DNA from: Cupriavidus necator N-1
GTDB taxonomy: Bacteria > Pseudomonadota > Gammaproteobacteria > Burkholderiales > Burkholderiaceae
Reading direction: 5' to 3'
Length of the DNA: 64,000 nucleotides
Assembly: GCF_000219215.1 (NCBI RefSeq)
Contig: NC_015723.1
Location: 558,001 to 622,000 of the forward strand
The position numbers were made by a program, and so were the translations under genes. The notes under the pieces were generated by a model. The model did no database searches. It had not been told where the DNA came from and saw nothing but the letters and a program-made list of their open reading frames with translations. Within the stretch, counting starts at the first letter, position 1. Every line of letters starts with the position of its first letter. Positions 52,804 to 61,005 of this stretch are shown in pieces.

Positions 52804-52836
52804 GACAGCGCACTGCGCATCACAGGAGACAACACC

Positions 52837-53628
52837 ATGCTGTTGAAGGACAAGATCGTCATCGTATCCGGCATCGGCCCCGGGCTGGGCGTCAAGCTGG
52901 CCGTGGAGGCGGCGCGCGAAGGCGCCCGCGCCGTTGCCATCGCCGCGCGCACCGCGGCGAAACTGGACGACGCCCAGGCCCGCATCGACGCACTGGGCGC
53001 CGACTGCGAAGTGCTCAAGGTGGTGACCGACATCACCGACCGGGCCCAGTCCCGGCATCTGGCCAGCGAGACCATGCGCCGCTTCGGCCGCATCGACGCG
53101 CTGGTCAACAGCGCCTTCCAGCACGGCAACTTCCCCGAGCCGGTGGAAGCGGCCGACCTGGATGTCTGGCGCCAGGTGTTCGACACCAACGTGTTCGGCA
53201 CCATGACCCTGACGCAGGAGGTGGCGGCGCTGATGAAGCCGCAGGGCGGCGGCGCCATTGTCATGATCAACACCCAGGCCACGCGCAAGCCGATGCCCGG
53301 CGAATCGGGCTACGCGGCGTCCAAGGGCGCGCTGGCAGTGGCGGTCAAGTACCTGGCGCGCGAACTGGGCCCGCATGGCATCCGCGCCAACAGCATCTTC
53401 ATGGGCTGGATGTGGGGGGAGCCGGTGCAGGGCTATGTGCGCCACGCCGCGGCCGAGCAGGGCGTGAGCGAGGACACCGTGATCGCGCCGGTGGCCGCGC
53501 AGATTGCGCTGGGCCGCATGCCGACCGACGACGACTGCGCGCGCGCGGCGCTGTTTCTCGTGTCAGACTACGCTAGGGCCATCACCGGCGCTTCGCTGGA
53601 TGCCAACGGCGGCGATTTCATGCCCTGA
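52837..53628 (+). CDS. Atypical SDR-family oxidoreductase
   Basis: A 263-residue SDR with changed motifs: cofactor loop VSGIGPGLGVKLA instead of TGxxxGIG, NSAF in place of NNAG, and MINTQATRKPM where the catalytic Ser normally stands; Y-x3-K is kept (GYAASKGAL). The C-terminus has DANGGDFMP. It may work on a bulky alcohol/ketone or have an altered reaction. CAGGAG precedes the start. It lies 33 bp after the sulfotransferase gene and so belongs to the same operon. Confidence 0.85.
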   Translation: MLLKDKIVIVSGIGPGLGVKLAVEAAREGARAVAIAARTAAKLDDAQARIDALGADCEVLKVVTDITDRAQSRHLASETMRRFGRIDALVNSAFQHGNFPEPVEAADLDVWRQVFDTNVFGTMTLTQEVAALMKPQGGGAIVMINTQATRKPMPGESGYAASKGALAVAVKYLARELGPHGIRANSIFMGWMWGEPVQGYVRHAAAEQGVSEDTVIAPVAAQIALGRMPTDDDCARAALFLVSDYARAITGASLDANGGDFMP

Positions 53629-53646
53629 GTCCTGACCACACCTGCC

Positions 53647-54612
53647 ATGACACGCTACTTTGCCTTCAACGGCGATGCCGACGGCCTGTGCGCCCTGCAG
53701 CAGCTGCGCCTGGCGGATGCCGGCGACGCCACGCTGGTCACCGGCGTCAAGCGCGATATCCGGCTGCTCGAGCGCATCGACGCCGGGCCGGGCGACACCG
53801 TGACCGCGCTGGACATCTCGCTCGAGCAGAACCGCGATGGCCTGATGCGGCTGCTCGGCGCCGGTGCGCGGGTGGACTACTTCGACCACCACCATGCCGG
53901 CGAACTGCCCGGGCATGCCGGCCTGCGCGCGCATATCGACGAGGGGCCGGAGGTCTGCACCAGTATCCTGGTCGACCGCCACCTGGACGGCTGCCACCGG
54001 CGCTGGGCGATCACCGCCGCGTTCGGCGACAACCTGGGCGGCGTGGCGCGCGCGCTGGCGGCGCAGGCGGGGTTGGGCGAGTGCGAAACCGCGGTGCTGG
54101 AACAGCTGGGCACGTGCCTGAACTACAACGCCTATGGCGAGTGCGTGGCGGACCTGCATTTCGATCCCGCCGAGCTGGCGCGGCACATGCTGCCGTTTGC
54201 CGACCCGCTGGCGTTCGCCGCGCAATGCGGGGCCTATGCGGTGCTGTGCGAGGGATATGAGGACGACATGGCCCGCGGGCGCTGCCTGGCGCCCGCGCAC
54301 GAAGTGCCCGGCGCCGCGCTGCTGGTGCTGCCGGACGCGCCGTGGGCGCGGCGCGCGATCGGCGTGCTGGCCAATGAACTGGTGCGCGGCCGGCCCGGCG
54401 ACGCCATCGGCCTGCTCTCGCCGAAGTCCGGCGGCGGCTTTGCCGTCAGCGTGCGGGTGCCCGCGCACAGCGCCACCGGGGCGGCCGATTTCTGCCGCGG
54501 CTTCGAGACCGGCGGCGGCCGGCGCCTGGCAGGCGGCATCAACCACCTGCCAGACGCCGAAGTGGAGCGCTTCACGCGCAGCTTTGCCGATTGCTTCGGC
54601 TGCCGTTCCTGA
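53647..54612 (+). CDS. DHH-family phosphoesterase
   Basis: A 321-residue protein with DHH/DHHA1 organisation: motif I FNGDADGLCALQQL (D10, D12), motif II Asp56 in VTALDISLEQN, DHH at residues 80-82 (DYFDHHHAGELPGH), motif IV HIDEGPEVCTSILVDRHL, and a C-terminal DHHA1-like GLLSPKSGGGFAVSVR...GGGRRLAGGINHLP. It should be a Mn-dependent phosphodiesterase or phosphatase. Some DHH proteins (NrnA) hydrolyse 3',5'-PAP, the by-product of sulfotransferases, which would suit its position 18 bp after the SDR. That role is inference; related proteins also occur outside such clusters. Confidence 0.82.
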   Translation: MTRYFAFNGDADGLCALQQLRLADAGDATLVTGVKRDIRLLERIDAGPGDTVTALDISLEQNRDGLMRLLGAGARVDYFDHHHAGELPGHAGLRAHIDEGPEVCTSILVDRHLDGCHRRWAITAAFGDNLGGVARALAAQAGLGECETAVLEQLGTCLNYNAYGECVADLHFDPAELARHMLPFADPLAFAAQCGAYAVLCEGYEDDMARGRCLAPAHEVPGAALLVLPDAPWARRAIGVLANELVRGRPGDAIGLLSPKSGGGFAVSVRVPAHSATGAADFCRGFETGGGRRLAGGINHLPDAEVERFTRSFADCFGCRS

Positions 54613-54616
54613 CAGT

Positions 54617-55717
54617 TCAGCACGGCGGCACGAACTCGGTGACCTCCAGGTCGAAGCCGGTGACGGCGCGATACGGCACCGGATGGCTGAGCAGGCGCAG
54701 CTTGTGCGCCCCCACATCGCGCAGGATCTGCGCCCCGACCCCCAGCGCGCGTTGCGCGAAGGCCGGCGCCGGCGAGGCGCCGGCCGGCGCTGCCAGCCGG
54801 TCCAGCCGCTGCTGCGGCGATTCACGTTCATCCAGCAGCACCAGCACCCCGCAACCTTCGGCGCCGATGCGCGCGAGCGAGCGCTCCAGGTTCCACGCGG
54901 GCTGGGCCGGCGTGCCGAAGCCCAGCACGTCGCGCTGCATTTCCACGGTCTGAACGCGTGTCAGCACCGGCTGCCCAGGATCGGGCTGGCCCAGCACCAG
55001 CGCCAGATGGAGCGCATCGACCGGCGTGTCATGGTAGGCGTGCACGGTGAAGCATCCGTAGGGCGTGGCCAGTTCCGTCGAATGCGTGCGGCGCAGTGCG
55101 CTTTCGGTCAGCAGCCGGTGGTGGATCAGCCCGCTGATCGAAACCGCCGGCAGGCCATGGTGCCGCGCGAAGGCTAGCAGCGCGGGGCCGCGCAGCAGGT
55201 CGCCATCGTCATCGAGCAGCATCGCATAGGCGCCGGCGGCGACGCGCCCGGCCAGCGCCGGCAGGTCGGAGCAGGCCTCGGCAAAGCCCGCGCGGCGCAG
55301 CACGCCGTCGGGCTGCGCCACCACCGGGAAGATGTGGCCGGGCTGGACCAGGTCATGCGGCTGCGCGCGCGCTGCCGCCGCCACGCGCAGCGTGAGCGCG
55401 CGGTCGGCGGCGGAAATGCCGGTGCTGACGCCGCTGGCCGCTTCGATCGACACCGTGTAGCGCTCGCGCTGGCGGTGGTTTGCGGCCATCGGCGGCAACT
55501 GCAGCAGCGCGCGGCGCGCCTCGGTGATCGCCATGCAGACCAGGCCGCGCGCCTCGGCGGCCATGAAGTTGACATCGGCCTCGCTGGCGCGTTCCGCGGC
55601 AACCAGGACGCAGCCAGTGGCTTCGTCGGTCTCGTCTTCGATCACCAGCACACGCTGGCCCGCGACCAGCGCCGCGAGCACGTCGGCCATCGGCGGCAGG
55701 GGGGTGGCGGGGCTCAT
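54617..55717 (-). CDS. Degenerate RibBA paralogue (DHBP synthase/GTP cyclohydrolase II-like)
   Basis: A 366-residue protein with the RibB-RibA domain order. The RibB half has NFMAAEARGLVCMAI, GVSTGISAADRALTLRVAA and QPGHIFPVVAQPDGVLRRAGFAEACSDLPALAG, but the catalytic loop reads EDETDEATGCVL where active enzymes have D-D-E-x-R-E-N-E-x-D, and HTEA is FAEA. The RibA half (PVLTRVQTVEMQRDVLGF...) lacks all three Zn-binding Cys. It is therefore probably not a normal riboflavin enzyme. The ATG overlaps the esterase stop by 4 bp. It is convergent with the DHH gene, 4 bp between stops. Confidence 0.85.
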   Translation of the reverse strand: MSPATPLPPMADVLAALVAGQRVLVIEDETDEATGCVLVAAERASEADVNFMAAEARGLVCMAITEARRALLQLPPMAANHRQRERYTVSIEAASGVSTGISAADRALTLRVAAAARAQPHDLVQPGHIFPVVAQPDGVLRRAGFAEACSDLPALAGRVAAGAYAMLLDDDGDLLRGPALLAFARHHGLPAVSISGLIHHRLLTESALRRTHSTELATPYGCFTVHAYHDTPVDALHLALVLGQPDPGQPVLTRVQTVEMQRDVLGFGTPAQPAWNLERSLARIGAEGCGVLVLLDERESPQQRLDRLAAPAGASPAPAFAQRALGVGAQILRDVGAHKLRLLSHPVPYRAVTGFDLEVTEFVPPC

Positions 55718-56670
55718 GCTGCCTCCTGTCGGGCGTTGCCACCAAAGGCCTGGCGCAGCGACGTAGCGGCAGCATCCAGCGCATCGCTGGCGGCATCGAT
55801 CATCCCTTGCATGCTGATAAAACCGTGGAACTGGCCCGGCCAGCGGCGCACGGCGGCGCCGCCGCCCGCGCGCTGCAGGGCCTCGCCATAGGCCTCGCCC
55901 TGGTCGCGCAGCGGGTCGTATTCCGCGGTGATGATGGTGGCCGGCGGCAGGCCATGCAGCTCGCGCTGGTGCAGCGGGCTGGCGCGCACATCGGTGGCGT
56001 CGGCCGGGTTGGCCAGGTACTGGGCGCGATACCAGTCAAGTTCCGCGGCGCCGAGGAAGTAGCCCTGCGCGCATTCGCGATAGCTGGCGCTGGCGGCCGC
56101 GGCGTCGCTGCAGTCCAGGTAGGGGTAGAGCAGCAGCTGGTGCCGCAGCGCGATGCCGCTGCCGCGCAACTGCTGGCAGGCCACGGCGGCAAGGTTGCCG
56201 CCGGCACTGTCGCCAGCCACAGCCAGCCGGGCCGGGTCGGCGCCCAGTTGCGCCGCATGCGCGGCGGCCCAGCGCACGGCCGCGACGGCGTCGTCGGCGG
56301 CGGCGGGGAAGCGTGCTTCCGGCGCGAGCCGGTAGTCGACCGACAGCACCAGCGCGACGCTGCGGCGCGCCAGGCTGCGGCAGATGTTGTCGTGCGAATC
56401 GAGGCCGCAGAGGACAAAGCCGCCGCCATGGAAATAGACCACGAGCGGCAGTGCCGTGCTGTCGTCGGGCCGGTACAGGCGGGCCTGCAGCGGGCCTGCG
56501 GCGCCAACGATGGTGAGGTCCTGCTGCGTGGCGACGGTGTCGCCGGGCGCGAACGCGGGCATGGCCGCCAGCGCGGCGCGGTAGTCGGCGGCGCGCAGGG
56601 TGGAAAAGTCGGGGCTGGGCATGGCGGCCATGGCTTCAAGCACGGCGCGGGCCTGGGGATCGAGCGGCAT
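55714..56670 (-). CDS. HSL-family alpha/beta hydrolase (esterase)
   Basis: A 318-residue hormone-sensitive-lipase-type esterase: oxyanion motif FHGGGFVLCGLDSHD, nucleophile GDSAGGNLAAVA, Asp in TAEYDPLRDQGEAYGE and His in GQFHGFISMQGM, a full triad. It would cleave short or bulky esters in the cytoplasm, possibly lactone or acyl esters of the pathway substrate. Placed between an SDR (33 bp upstream) and the RibBA-like gene (4-bp overlap). Confidence 0.92.
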   Translation of the reverse strand: MPLDPQARAVLEAMAAMPSPDFSTLRAADYRAALAAMPAFAPGDTVATQQDLTIVGAAGPLQARLYRPDDSTALPLVVYFHGGGFVLCGLDSHDNICRSLARRSVALVLSVDYRLAPEARFPAAADDAVAAVRWAAAHAAQLGADPARLAVAGDSAGGNLAAVACQQLRGSGIALRHQLLLYPYLDCSDAAAASASYRECAQGYFLGAAELDWYRAQYLANPADATDVRASPLHQRELHGLPPATIITAEYDPLRDQGEAYGEALQRAGGGAAVRRWPGQFHGFISMQGMIDAASDALDAAATSLRQAFGGNARQEAA

Positions 56671-56703
56671 GGGGTCTCCTGGATTGCAGTGGGGAAATCG
56701 GTG

Positions 56704-57519
56704 TCAGAGCGCGAACGCCGGCGGGGTGCCGGCGGCAATGCCTTGCGCGCGCGCCAGCGCCGCTTGCACGGCCTGCTCGTGCGGCAGGATCCAGAACCGG
56801 CCGGCCGAGACCCCGTCCAGAATGTAGCGCGCGACCGCGTCCGGCGTCATGCCGGCGGCAATGCCGCTGCGCAGCGCGCCGTTCATCTGGTCCACCTCCT
56901 GCGGCCCGCCGCCGTCCAGGCCGGCCGCGATGCCGGTGGCCACCGGACCGGGGCAGACCACGGACACGCCCAGCGGCAGGCCCGCAGCCTGCAGCTCCAG
57001 CGCGAGCCCTTCGCTGAGCGCCACCACCGCTTGCTTGGACAGCGTGTAGGGGGCCAGCCAAGGCCCCACGGCGAGGCCGGCCATCGAGGCCACGTTGACG
57101 ATATGGCCGGCGCCTTGCGCCGCCATGCGCGGCACGAAGCAGCGCAGCGCGTGCAGCACGCTCCACAGGTTGACGCGCATCACGTGGTCGAACACCTCCG
57201 GCGGCAGCTCCCAGCAGCGGCCGGTGGCGAGCACGCCGGCGTTGTTGACCAGCAGGTCGACACGGCCCAGGCGCAGGAAACTTTCCTCGCACAGGTGCTC
57301 GATCTGCCGCACGTCGCAGACATCGGTAGGCACGGCGATGACGTTTGCCCCCTGGCCGGCAAGCGTCTCGCGCACCGCTTCAAGCGCGCGGGCGTCGATA
57401 TCGGCCAGCGCCAGCGCGTAGCCTTGCGCTGCCAGGGCCTGCGCGAGCGCGCGGCCGATGCCGCTGGCCGCTCCGGTGATCACTGCGGCCTGCTGCCGCG
57501 GGTCTGCCGCCATGGTCAT
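56704..57519 (-). CDS. SDR-family oxidoreductase
   Basis: A 271-residue classical SDR: VITGAASGIGRALAQAL, LVNNAGVLATGR, catalytic Ser in VNVASMAG and YTLSKQA. The C-terminal part (SAGRFWILPHEQAVQAALARAQG) matches SDRs with a flexible substrate lid. It heads the SDR-esterase-RibBA-like operon. Start taken at 57519 (MTMAADP), four bases after GGAG; 57513 is an alternative. A shared motif with a -10 candidate is 72 bp upstream. Confidence 0.88.
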   Translation of the reverse strand: MTMAADPRQQAAVITGAASGIGRALAQALAAQGYALALADIDARALEAVRETLAGQGANVIAVPTDVCDVRQIEHLCEESFLRLGRVDLLVNNAGVLATGRCWELPPEVFDHVMRVNLWSVLHALRCFVPRMAAQGAGHIVNVASMAGLAVGPWLAPYTLSKQAVVALSEGLALELQAAGLPLGVSVVCPGPVATGIAAGLDGGGPQEVDQMNGALRSGIAAGMTPDAVARYILDGVSAGRFWILPHEQAVQAALARAQGIAAGTPPAFAL

Positions 57520-57591
57520 GGTTCTCCGTGAAAAGAAGGCGGCGGGGATCGCCGCGCATGGCTGACTTGTAACGGCAGCGCGGCGGCACGG

Positions 57592-57610
57592 CATCGTCTG
57601 TTTGGGTAGG
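57592..57610 (-). promoter_or_regulatory. Shared 19-bp motif, site 10 (before SDR-esterase operon)
   Basis: Minus-strand CCTACCCAAACAGACGATG; TACAAG lies 20 bases downstream, and the SDR start is 72 bp away. Confidence 0.55.
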
Positions 57611-57669
57611 AGGGCGGCGTCACATGGTGTCTAGGGGTTTGCCCTTGAACGCCCTGGATGGGTCTGTCC

Positions 57670-57688
57670 TTAGTCTGTTTGGAGTATG
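57670..57688 (+). promoter_or_regulatory. Shared motif, site 11, upstream of LuxR copy 2
   Basis: TTAGTCTGTTTGGAGTATG, a weaker match; CTAGTCCGGCCAGCGTTTG at 57732 keeps only the left half. Both lie in the 393-bp gap between divergent SDR and LuxR genes. Confidence 0.4.
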
Positions 57689-57813
57689 TGTTCGGCCCGC
57701 CGGCGCGTGAGGATTGGCCTGTCCCGCAAGACTAGTCCGGCCAGCGTTTGTAGCCGGTCTTGACTAGGGCAAACCATGAAGGCGGGGGCAAGCCGCGACC
57801 CCTATGCCGTCCC

Positions 57814-57819
57814 TATAAT
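57814..57819 (+). promoter_or_regulatory. Candidate -10 hexamer of LuxR copy 2
   Basis: A perfect TATAAT lies 94 bp before the chosen LuxR start without a good -35 hexamer 17 bp upstream (AGCCGC), which suggests activator dependence. It is not at the usual distance from either motif copy upstream. Confidence 0.45.
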
Positions 57820-57912
57820 CAGGGCACAAAAAAGGGCCACAGAGCCCGTAGCAGGCCAGCGCCGACCCGGCAAGTCCGAAGCGCTGAGCACGCCACAATG
57901 GAGACAGAGGAA

Positions 57913-59097
57913 ATGCTGATGGAGGTTAGCCAGAACCAGGCGACCGCACACCTGTTCGCACAGGCAACGGTGTCGCTGTCGGAGTTCAGCACATTGCTGG
58001 GCAATATCTACCAGGGCCCGATGGAGCAGGTGCCCTGGGGCAAGGCACTGGAACAGATCCGCCGCCAGCTCAACGCCAACTATTGCACCCTGATCCTGCG
58101 CTCGCCGGCCACGGACCGGCCCGGGCTGATGGTCAATGCGTCCGAGCATGGCTCGACCTTGCCCGGCGAGACCTCCTACAACAACTACTACTACGCGCTC
58201 GACCCGTTCATCGGCCTGCCGTCGGACCGGGTGGTGACCATCGATGAACATCTCGGGCCCGGCGCCTGGTGCCAGAGCGAGCTCTACCAGCAGTTCCTCA
58301 AGGACATCGGCATCCGCTACATCCTTGGCGCAGACCTGCGTACCGATGACGGCGTCGAATGCCGCTTCCGCGTGTGCCGCGAGCATGACGGGCGTGACTT
58401 CTCCGCCGCCGACAAGGCGCTGTGCACCGCGCTGCTGCCGCACCTGAAGCGCGCGGTGGACCTGCACTCGCGCATCGACGTGGTTGAATCGGAACGCACG
58501 GTGTATGCCAGCGCCATCGACCGCATGCTGGTCGGGATGGTGATCCTGGACGAGTCCGGCGCCATCATCAAGACCAATGCCGCCGCCGATGAAATCCTTG
58601 GCGCCAAGGATGGCATCCGCGTCGCCAAAGGCGGGCTGGACGTGGAATACGGCCAGGAGAACCGCAAGTTCCAGCGCCTGCTGCGCCAGGCCATGATGGG
58701 CCACCTCGGCACCACGCCGGCGCTGATGGAGGCGATGTCGATCACGCGCCCGTCCGGCAGCGCCAGGCTGGGCGTGCTGATCCGCACCATCCCGCTCAGC
58801 GAGTGGTCCGAGGACAACCGCAAGCGCCCCGCCTCCGTGGTGTTCATCCGCGACCCGGAGCGGCGCTCGCAGGCCTCGCACGAGGTGGTGCGCCAGCTCT
58901 TTGACTTCACGCCGGCGGAGACGCAGCTGGCGCTCCAGCTGGCCAACGGGCTCACGCTCGATGAGGCTGCGGACGAGCTCGGCATCAGCAAGAACACGGC
59001 GCGCGCGCACCTGCGGGCGATTTTCTCCAAGACCGGCGTGACCCGGCAGGCCACGCTGGTGCGTATGCTGCTGAGCAGCGTGATTTCGCTGGGCTAA
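57913..59097 (+). CDS. LuxR-type regulator (TeiR-like), copy 2
   Basis: A 394-residue paralogue of the regulator at 46059-47198: YQGPMEQVPWGKALEQIRRQLNANY, LRSPATDRPGLMVNASEHGSTLPGETSY, YYALDPF and LLPHLKRAVDLHSRIDVVESERTVYASAIDRMLVGMVILDE match almost segment by segment. The C-terminal LuxR HTH is FTPAETQLALQLANGLTLDEAADELGISKNTARAHLRAIFSKTGVTRQATLVRMLL. GGAG lies nine bases before the ATG at 57913; ATGs at 57898 and 57919 are alternatives. Probably one of the activators of the shared motif; which paralogue binds which site is open. Confidence 0.88.
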   Translation: MLMEVSQNQATAHLFAQATVSLSEFSTLLGNIYQGPMEQVPWGKALEQIRRQLNANYCTLILRSPATDRPGLMVNASEHGSTLPGETSYNNYYYALDPFIGLPSDRVVTIDEHLGPGAWCQSELYQQFLKDIGIRYILGADLRTDDGVECRFRVCREHDGRDFSAADKALCTALLPHLKRAVDLHSRIDVVESERTVYASAIDRMLVGMVILDESGAIIKTNAAADEILGAKDGIRVAKGGLDVEYGQENRKFQRLLRQAMMGHLGTTPALMEAMSITRPSGSARLGVLIRTIPLSEWSEDNRKRPASVVFIRDPERRSQASHEVVRQLFDFTPAETQLALQLANGLTLDEAADELGISKNTARAHLRAIFSKTGVTRQATLVRMLLSSVISLG

Positions 59098-59112
59098 GCG
59101 ACGTAACGCACG

Positions 59113-59457
59113 TCAAGGCTTTGCGCTGAGCACCAGCGCAAAGCCTTCCGGCGTTTCCAGCACCGCACGCGTCTCATGCGGCCCCTGCGCCGCGGGCAGC
59201 GTCACGCTGGCGCCGGCACCGACCAGCCGCGCCATCGCCGCGGCGATATCGTCACCCTCATCCACCTTGAAGGCCAGCGCGGGCTGGTCCACCAGGCGTT
59301 CCTCGCCGGCCACCAGCGCCAGCGTCAGCGCGCCCGCGTCGAGCGCGCAATAGCGGCTTTCGTCGCGAAATTTCACCGGTAGTCCAAGTCCTTCCGTGAA
59401 GAACGGCAGCGCGGTGTCGATGTCCGCGACGGGGTAAAGCAGCAGCCTGGCTTGCAT
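59113..59457 (-). CDS. VOC-family protein
   Basis: A 114-residue glyoxalase-fold protein: MQARLLLYPVADIDTALPFFTEGLGLPVKFRDESRYCALDAG, then QPALAFKVDEGDDIAAAMARLVGAGASVTLPAAQGPHETRAVLETPEGFALVLSAKP. No clear metal His at the N-terminus, so it may bind a ligand rather than catalyse. Convergent with the LuxR gene (15 bp) and divergent from the luciferase-like gene. Confidence 0.8.
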   Translation of the reverse strand: MQARLLLYPVADIDTALPFFTEGLGLPVKFRDESRYCALDAGALTLALVAGEERLVDQPALAFKVDEGDDIAAAMARLVGAGASVTLPAAQGPHETRAVLETPEGFALVLSAKP

Positions 59458-59530
59458 GATGTCCTGATCCTCCTGGTGAAAGCGGGCGTGATGCCCGTGG
59501 CCAATGATAGGGATGCTCCATGTCCTGCTC

Positions 59531-59549
59531 ATAATCCAATCAGACGATG
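59531..59549 (+). promoter_or_regulatory. Shared 19-bp motif, site 12 (before LLM monooxygenase)
   Basis: ATAATCCAATCAGACGATG, 119 bp before the monooxygenase ATG. No good -10 at the usual distance (CACACT at 20 bases). Confidence 0.45.
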
Positions 59550-59668
59550 TTGCAACGCCTTGCGCCGACCACACTGCGATCACACAGGCCGCTTCGGGCC
59601 GGTGGCGCGGCAACCGGCGGCGCCCCGGCGGCGGTCCTGAACCATCAATGCCAGAGAAGGGGACTGCA

Positions 59669-60820
59669 ATGCGTTTTTCACTGATCTATGAAGCCCAGAC
59701 CGTCGATGCCTCGCGTGCCGGCGACCACAAGGTGTTCGATGAAATCATGGAACAGGTGGTGCTGGCCGAGGACATGGGCTTTGACGTGGTCTGGGCGGTC
59801 GAGCACACCGCACTGACCAACTATGCGCACATGAGCGCGCCGGAGACCTTCCTGGCCTTCGTTGCCGGGCGCACGCAGCGCATCGGCATCGGCCACGGCG
59901 TGGTGTGCCTGCCGCCGGCGATGAACCATCCGGTCAAGGTGGCCGAGCGCATCGCCACGCTGGACATCCTGTCCGGCGGCCGCGTGCACTTCGGCGTGGG
60001 CAAGGGCGGCACCCAGCAGGAGGCCGGCACCTTCGGCTACGACCTGAACAGCCTGCACCCGATGATCGACGAATCGATGTACCTGATCCCGAAGATCATG
60101 ACGCAGGACGAGATCGAGCACGACGGCGAGTTCATCAAGATCCCGCGCCGCCCGATCCACCCCAAGCCGCGCCAGGACCCGCACCCGCTGATGTACCTGG
60201 CCTGCACCAATGCCGACACGCTGCAGCGCGCCGGCGCGCGCGGCATGGGCGCGCTGGTGCTCGGCTTTGGCGGCCCCGAGGATGTTGCCAGGAAGAACGA
60301 AATCTACCGTACCGCGTGGGAGACCCGCAAGCCGGAGGACCAGGTGGGCTTCCGCCCGCACCAGCACCTGGCCGCGCTGTGCCCGACCATCGTGCTGGAA
60401 GACGGCCTGGCCGCGCGCAAGATCGGCATCAAGGGCCAGCGCTATTTCATGGAGTCGCTGTCGTACTGGTATGCCGGCGGCGAGCGGCCGGACCCGTCCA
60501 CCTGGGACGACGAGCATGTCACCGCCACGGACGCGCAGGGCAAGGCCGTCATCAACACGAAGTTCGCCTCCGAGAAGGTCTCGGTGGATTTCAGCGACCC
60601 GTCGATGATGATGCTCAACCCCAACCATGCCTACGGCACCGTCGAGGACTGCATCGGCTACGTGCAGCGCCTGATAGATTCCGGCGCCGACGAGATCCTG
60701 TTCATCTGCCAGATGGGCACGGTGCCGCAATGGGCGCAGCTGGAAACCATCCGCAATATCGGCGAGCACGTGATCCCGCACTTCCGCAAGCAGGGACGGA
60801 AGCTGCGCGCGCTGGCTTGA
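59669..60820 (+). CDS. Luciferase-like (LLM) flavin-dependent monooxygenase
   Basis: A 383-residue TIM-barrel protein of the bacterial luciferase superfamily: VLAEDMGFDVVWAVEHTALTNYAHMSAPETFLAFVAGRTQRIGIGHGVVCLPPAMNHPVKVAERIATLDILSGGRVHFGVGKGG is the F420/FMN-binding part. It likely uses reduced FMN and oxygen for hydroxylation or Baeyer-Villiger oxidation; a reductase is not adjacent. The ATG at 59669 has AAGGGG seven bases upstream. Its position before the HsaA-like and KstD-like genes places it in the ring-degradation block. Confidence 0.9.
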   Translation: MRFSLIYEAQTVDASRAGDHKVFDEIMEQVVLAEDMGFDVVWAVEHTALTNYAHMSAPETFLAFVAGRTQRIGIGHGVVCLPPAMNHPVKVAERIATLDILSGGRVHFGVGKGGTQQEAGTFGYDLNSLHPMIDESMYLIPKIMTQDEIEHDGEFIKIPRRPIHPKPRQDPHPLMYLACTNADTLQRAGARGMGALVLGFGGPEDVARKNEIYRTAWETRKPEDQVGFRPHQHLAALCPTIVLEDGLAARKIGIKGQRYFMESLSYWYAGGERPDPSTWDDEHVTATDAQGKAVINTKFASEKVSVDFSDPSMMMLNPNHAYGTVEDCIGYVQRLIDSGADEILFICQMGTVPQWAQLETIRNIGEHVIPHFRKQGRKLRALA

Positions 60821-60846
60821 TCACGGCTACGTAACGCTGCGGTTTT

Positions 60847-60970
60847 CTCCCCTCTCCCGCTTGCGGGAGAGGGGCAGGGGGTGAGGGTAGGCGGTGGCAT
60901 ACCGCAGGCCTTACTTCGCAGGACACGCCCGCCCTCACCCCAACCCTCTCCCGCAAGCGGGAGAGGGAGC
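60847..60970 (+). repeat. Dispersed palindromic repeat, copy 2
   Basis: Same element as 47219-47339 and in the same orientation, identical in the outer hairpins and in GGCGGTGGCATACC, variable in the centre. It begins 26 bp after the luciferase-like gene and may end its transcript. Confidence 0.85.
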
Positions 60971-61005
60971 ACGCAAGCGGAAGCTGAAGGGCCTGAAGCA
61001 CATAG

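Noticed and set aside
55718..56700. FMN riboswitch before the RibBA-like gene
   Set aside because: The gene starts inside the esterase stop codon (ATGA overlap) and is internal to an operon; no leader exists and no RFN element was seen before the SDR at 57519.
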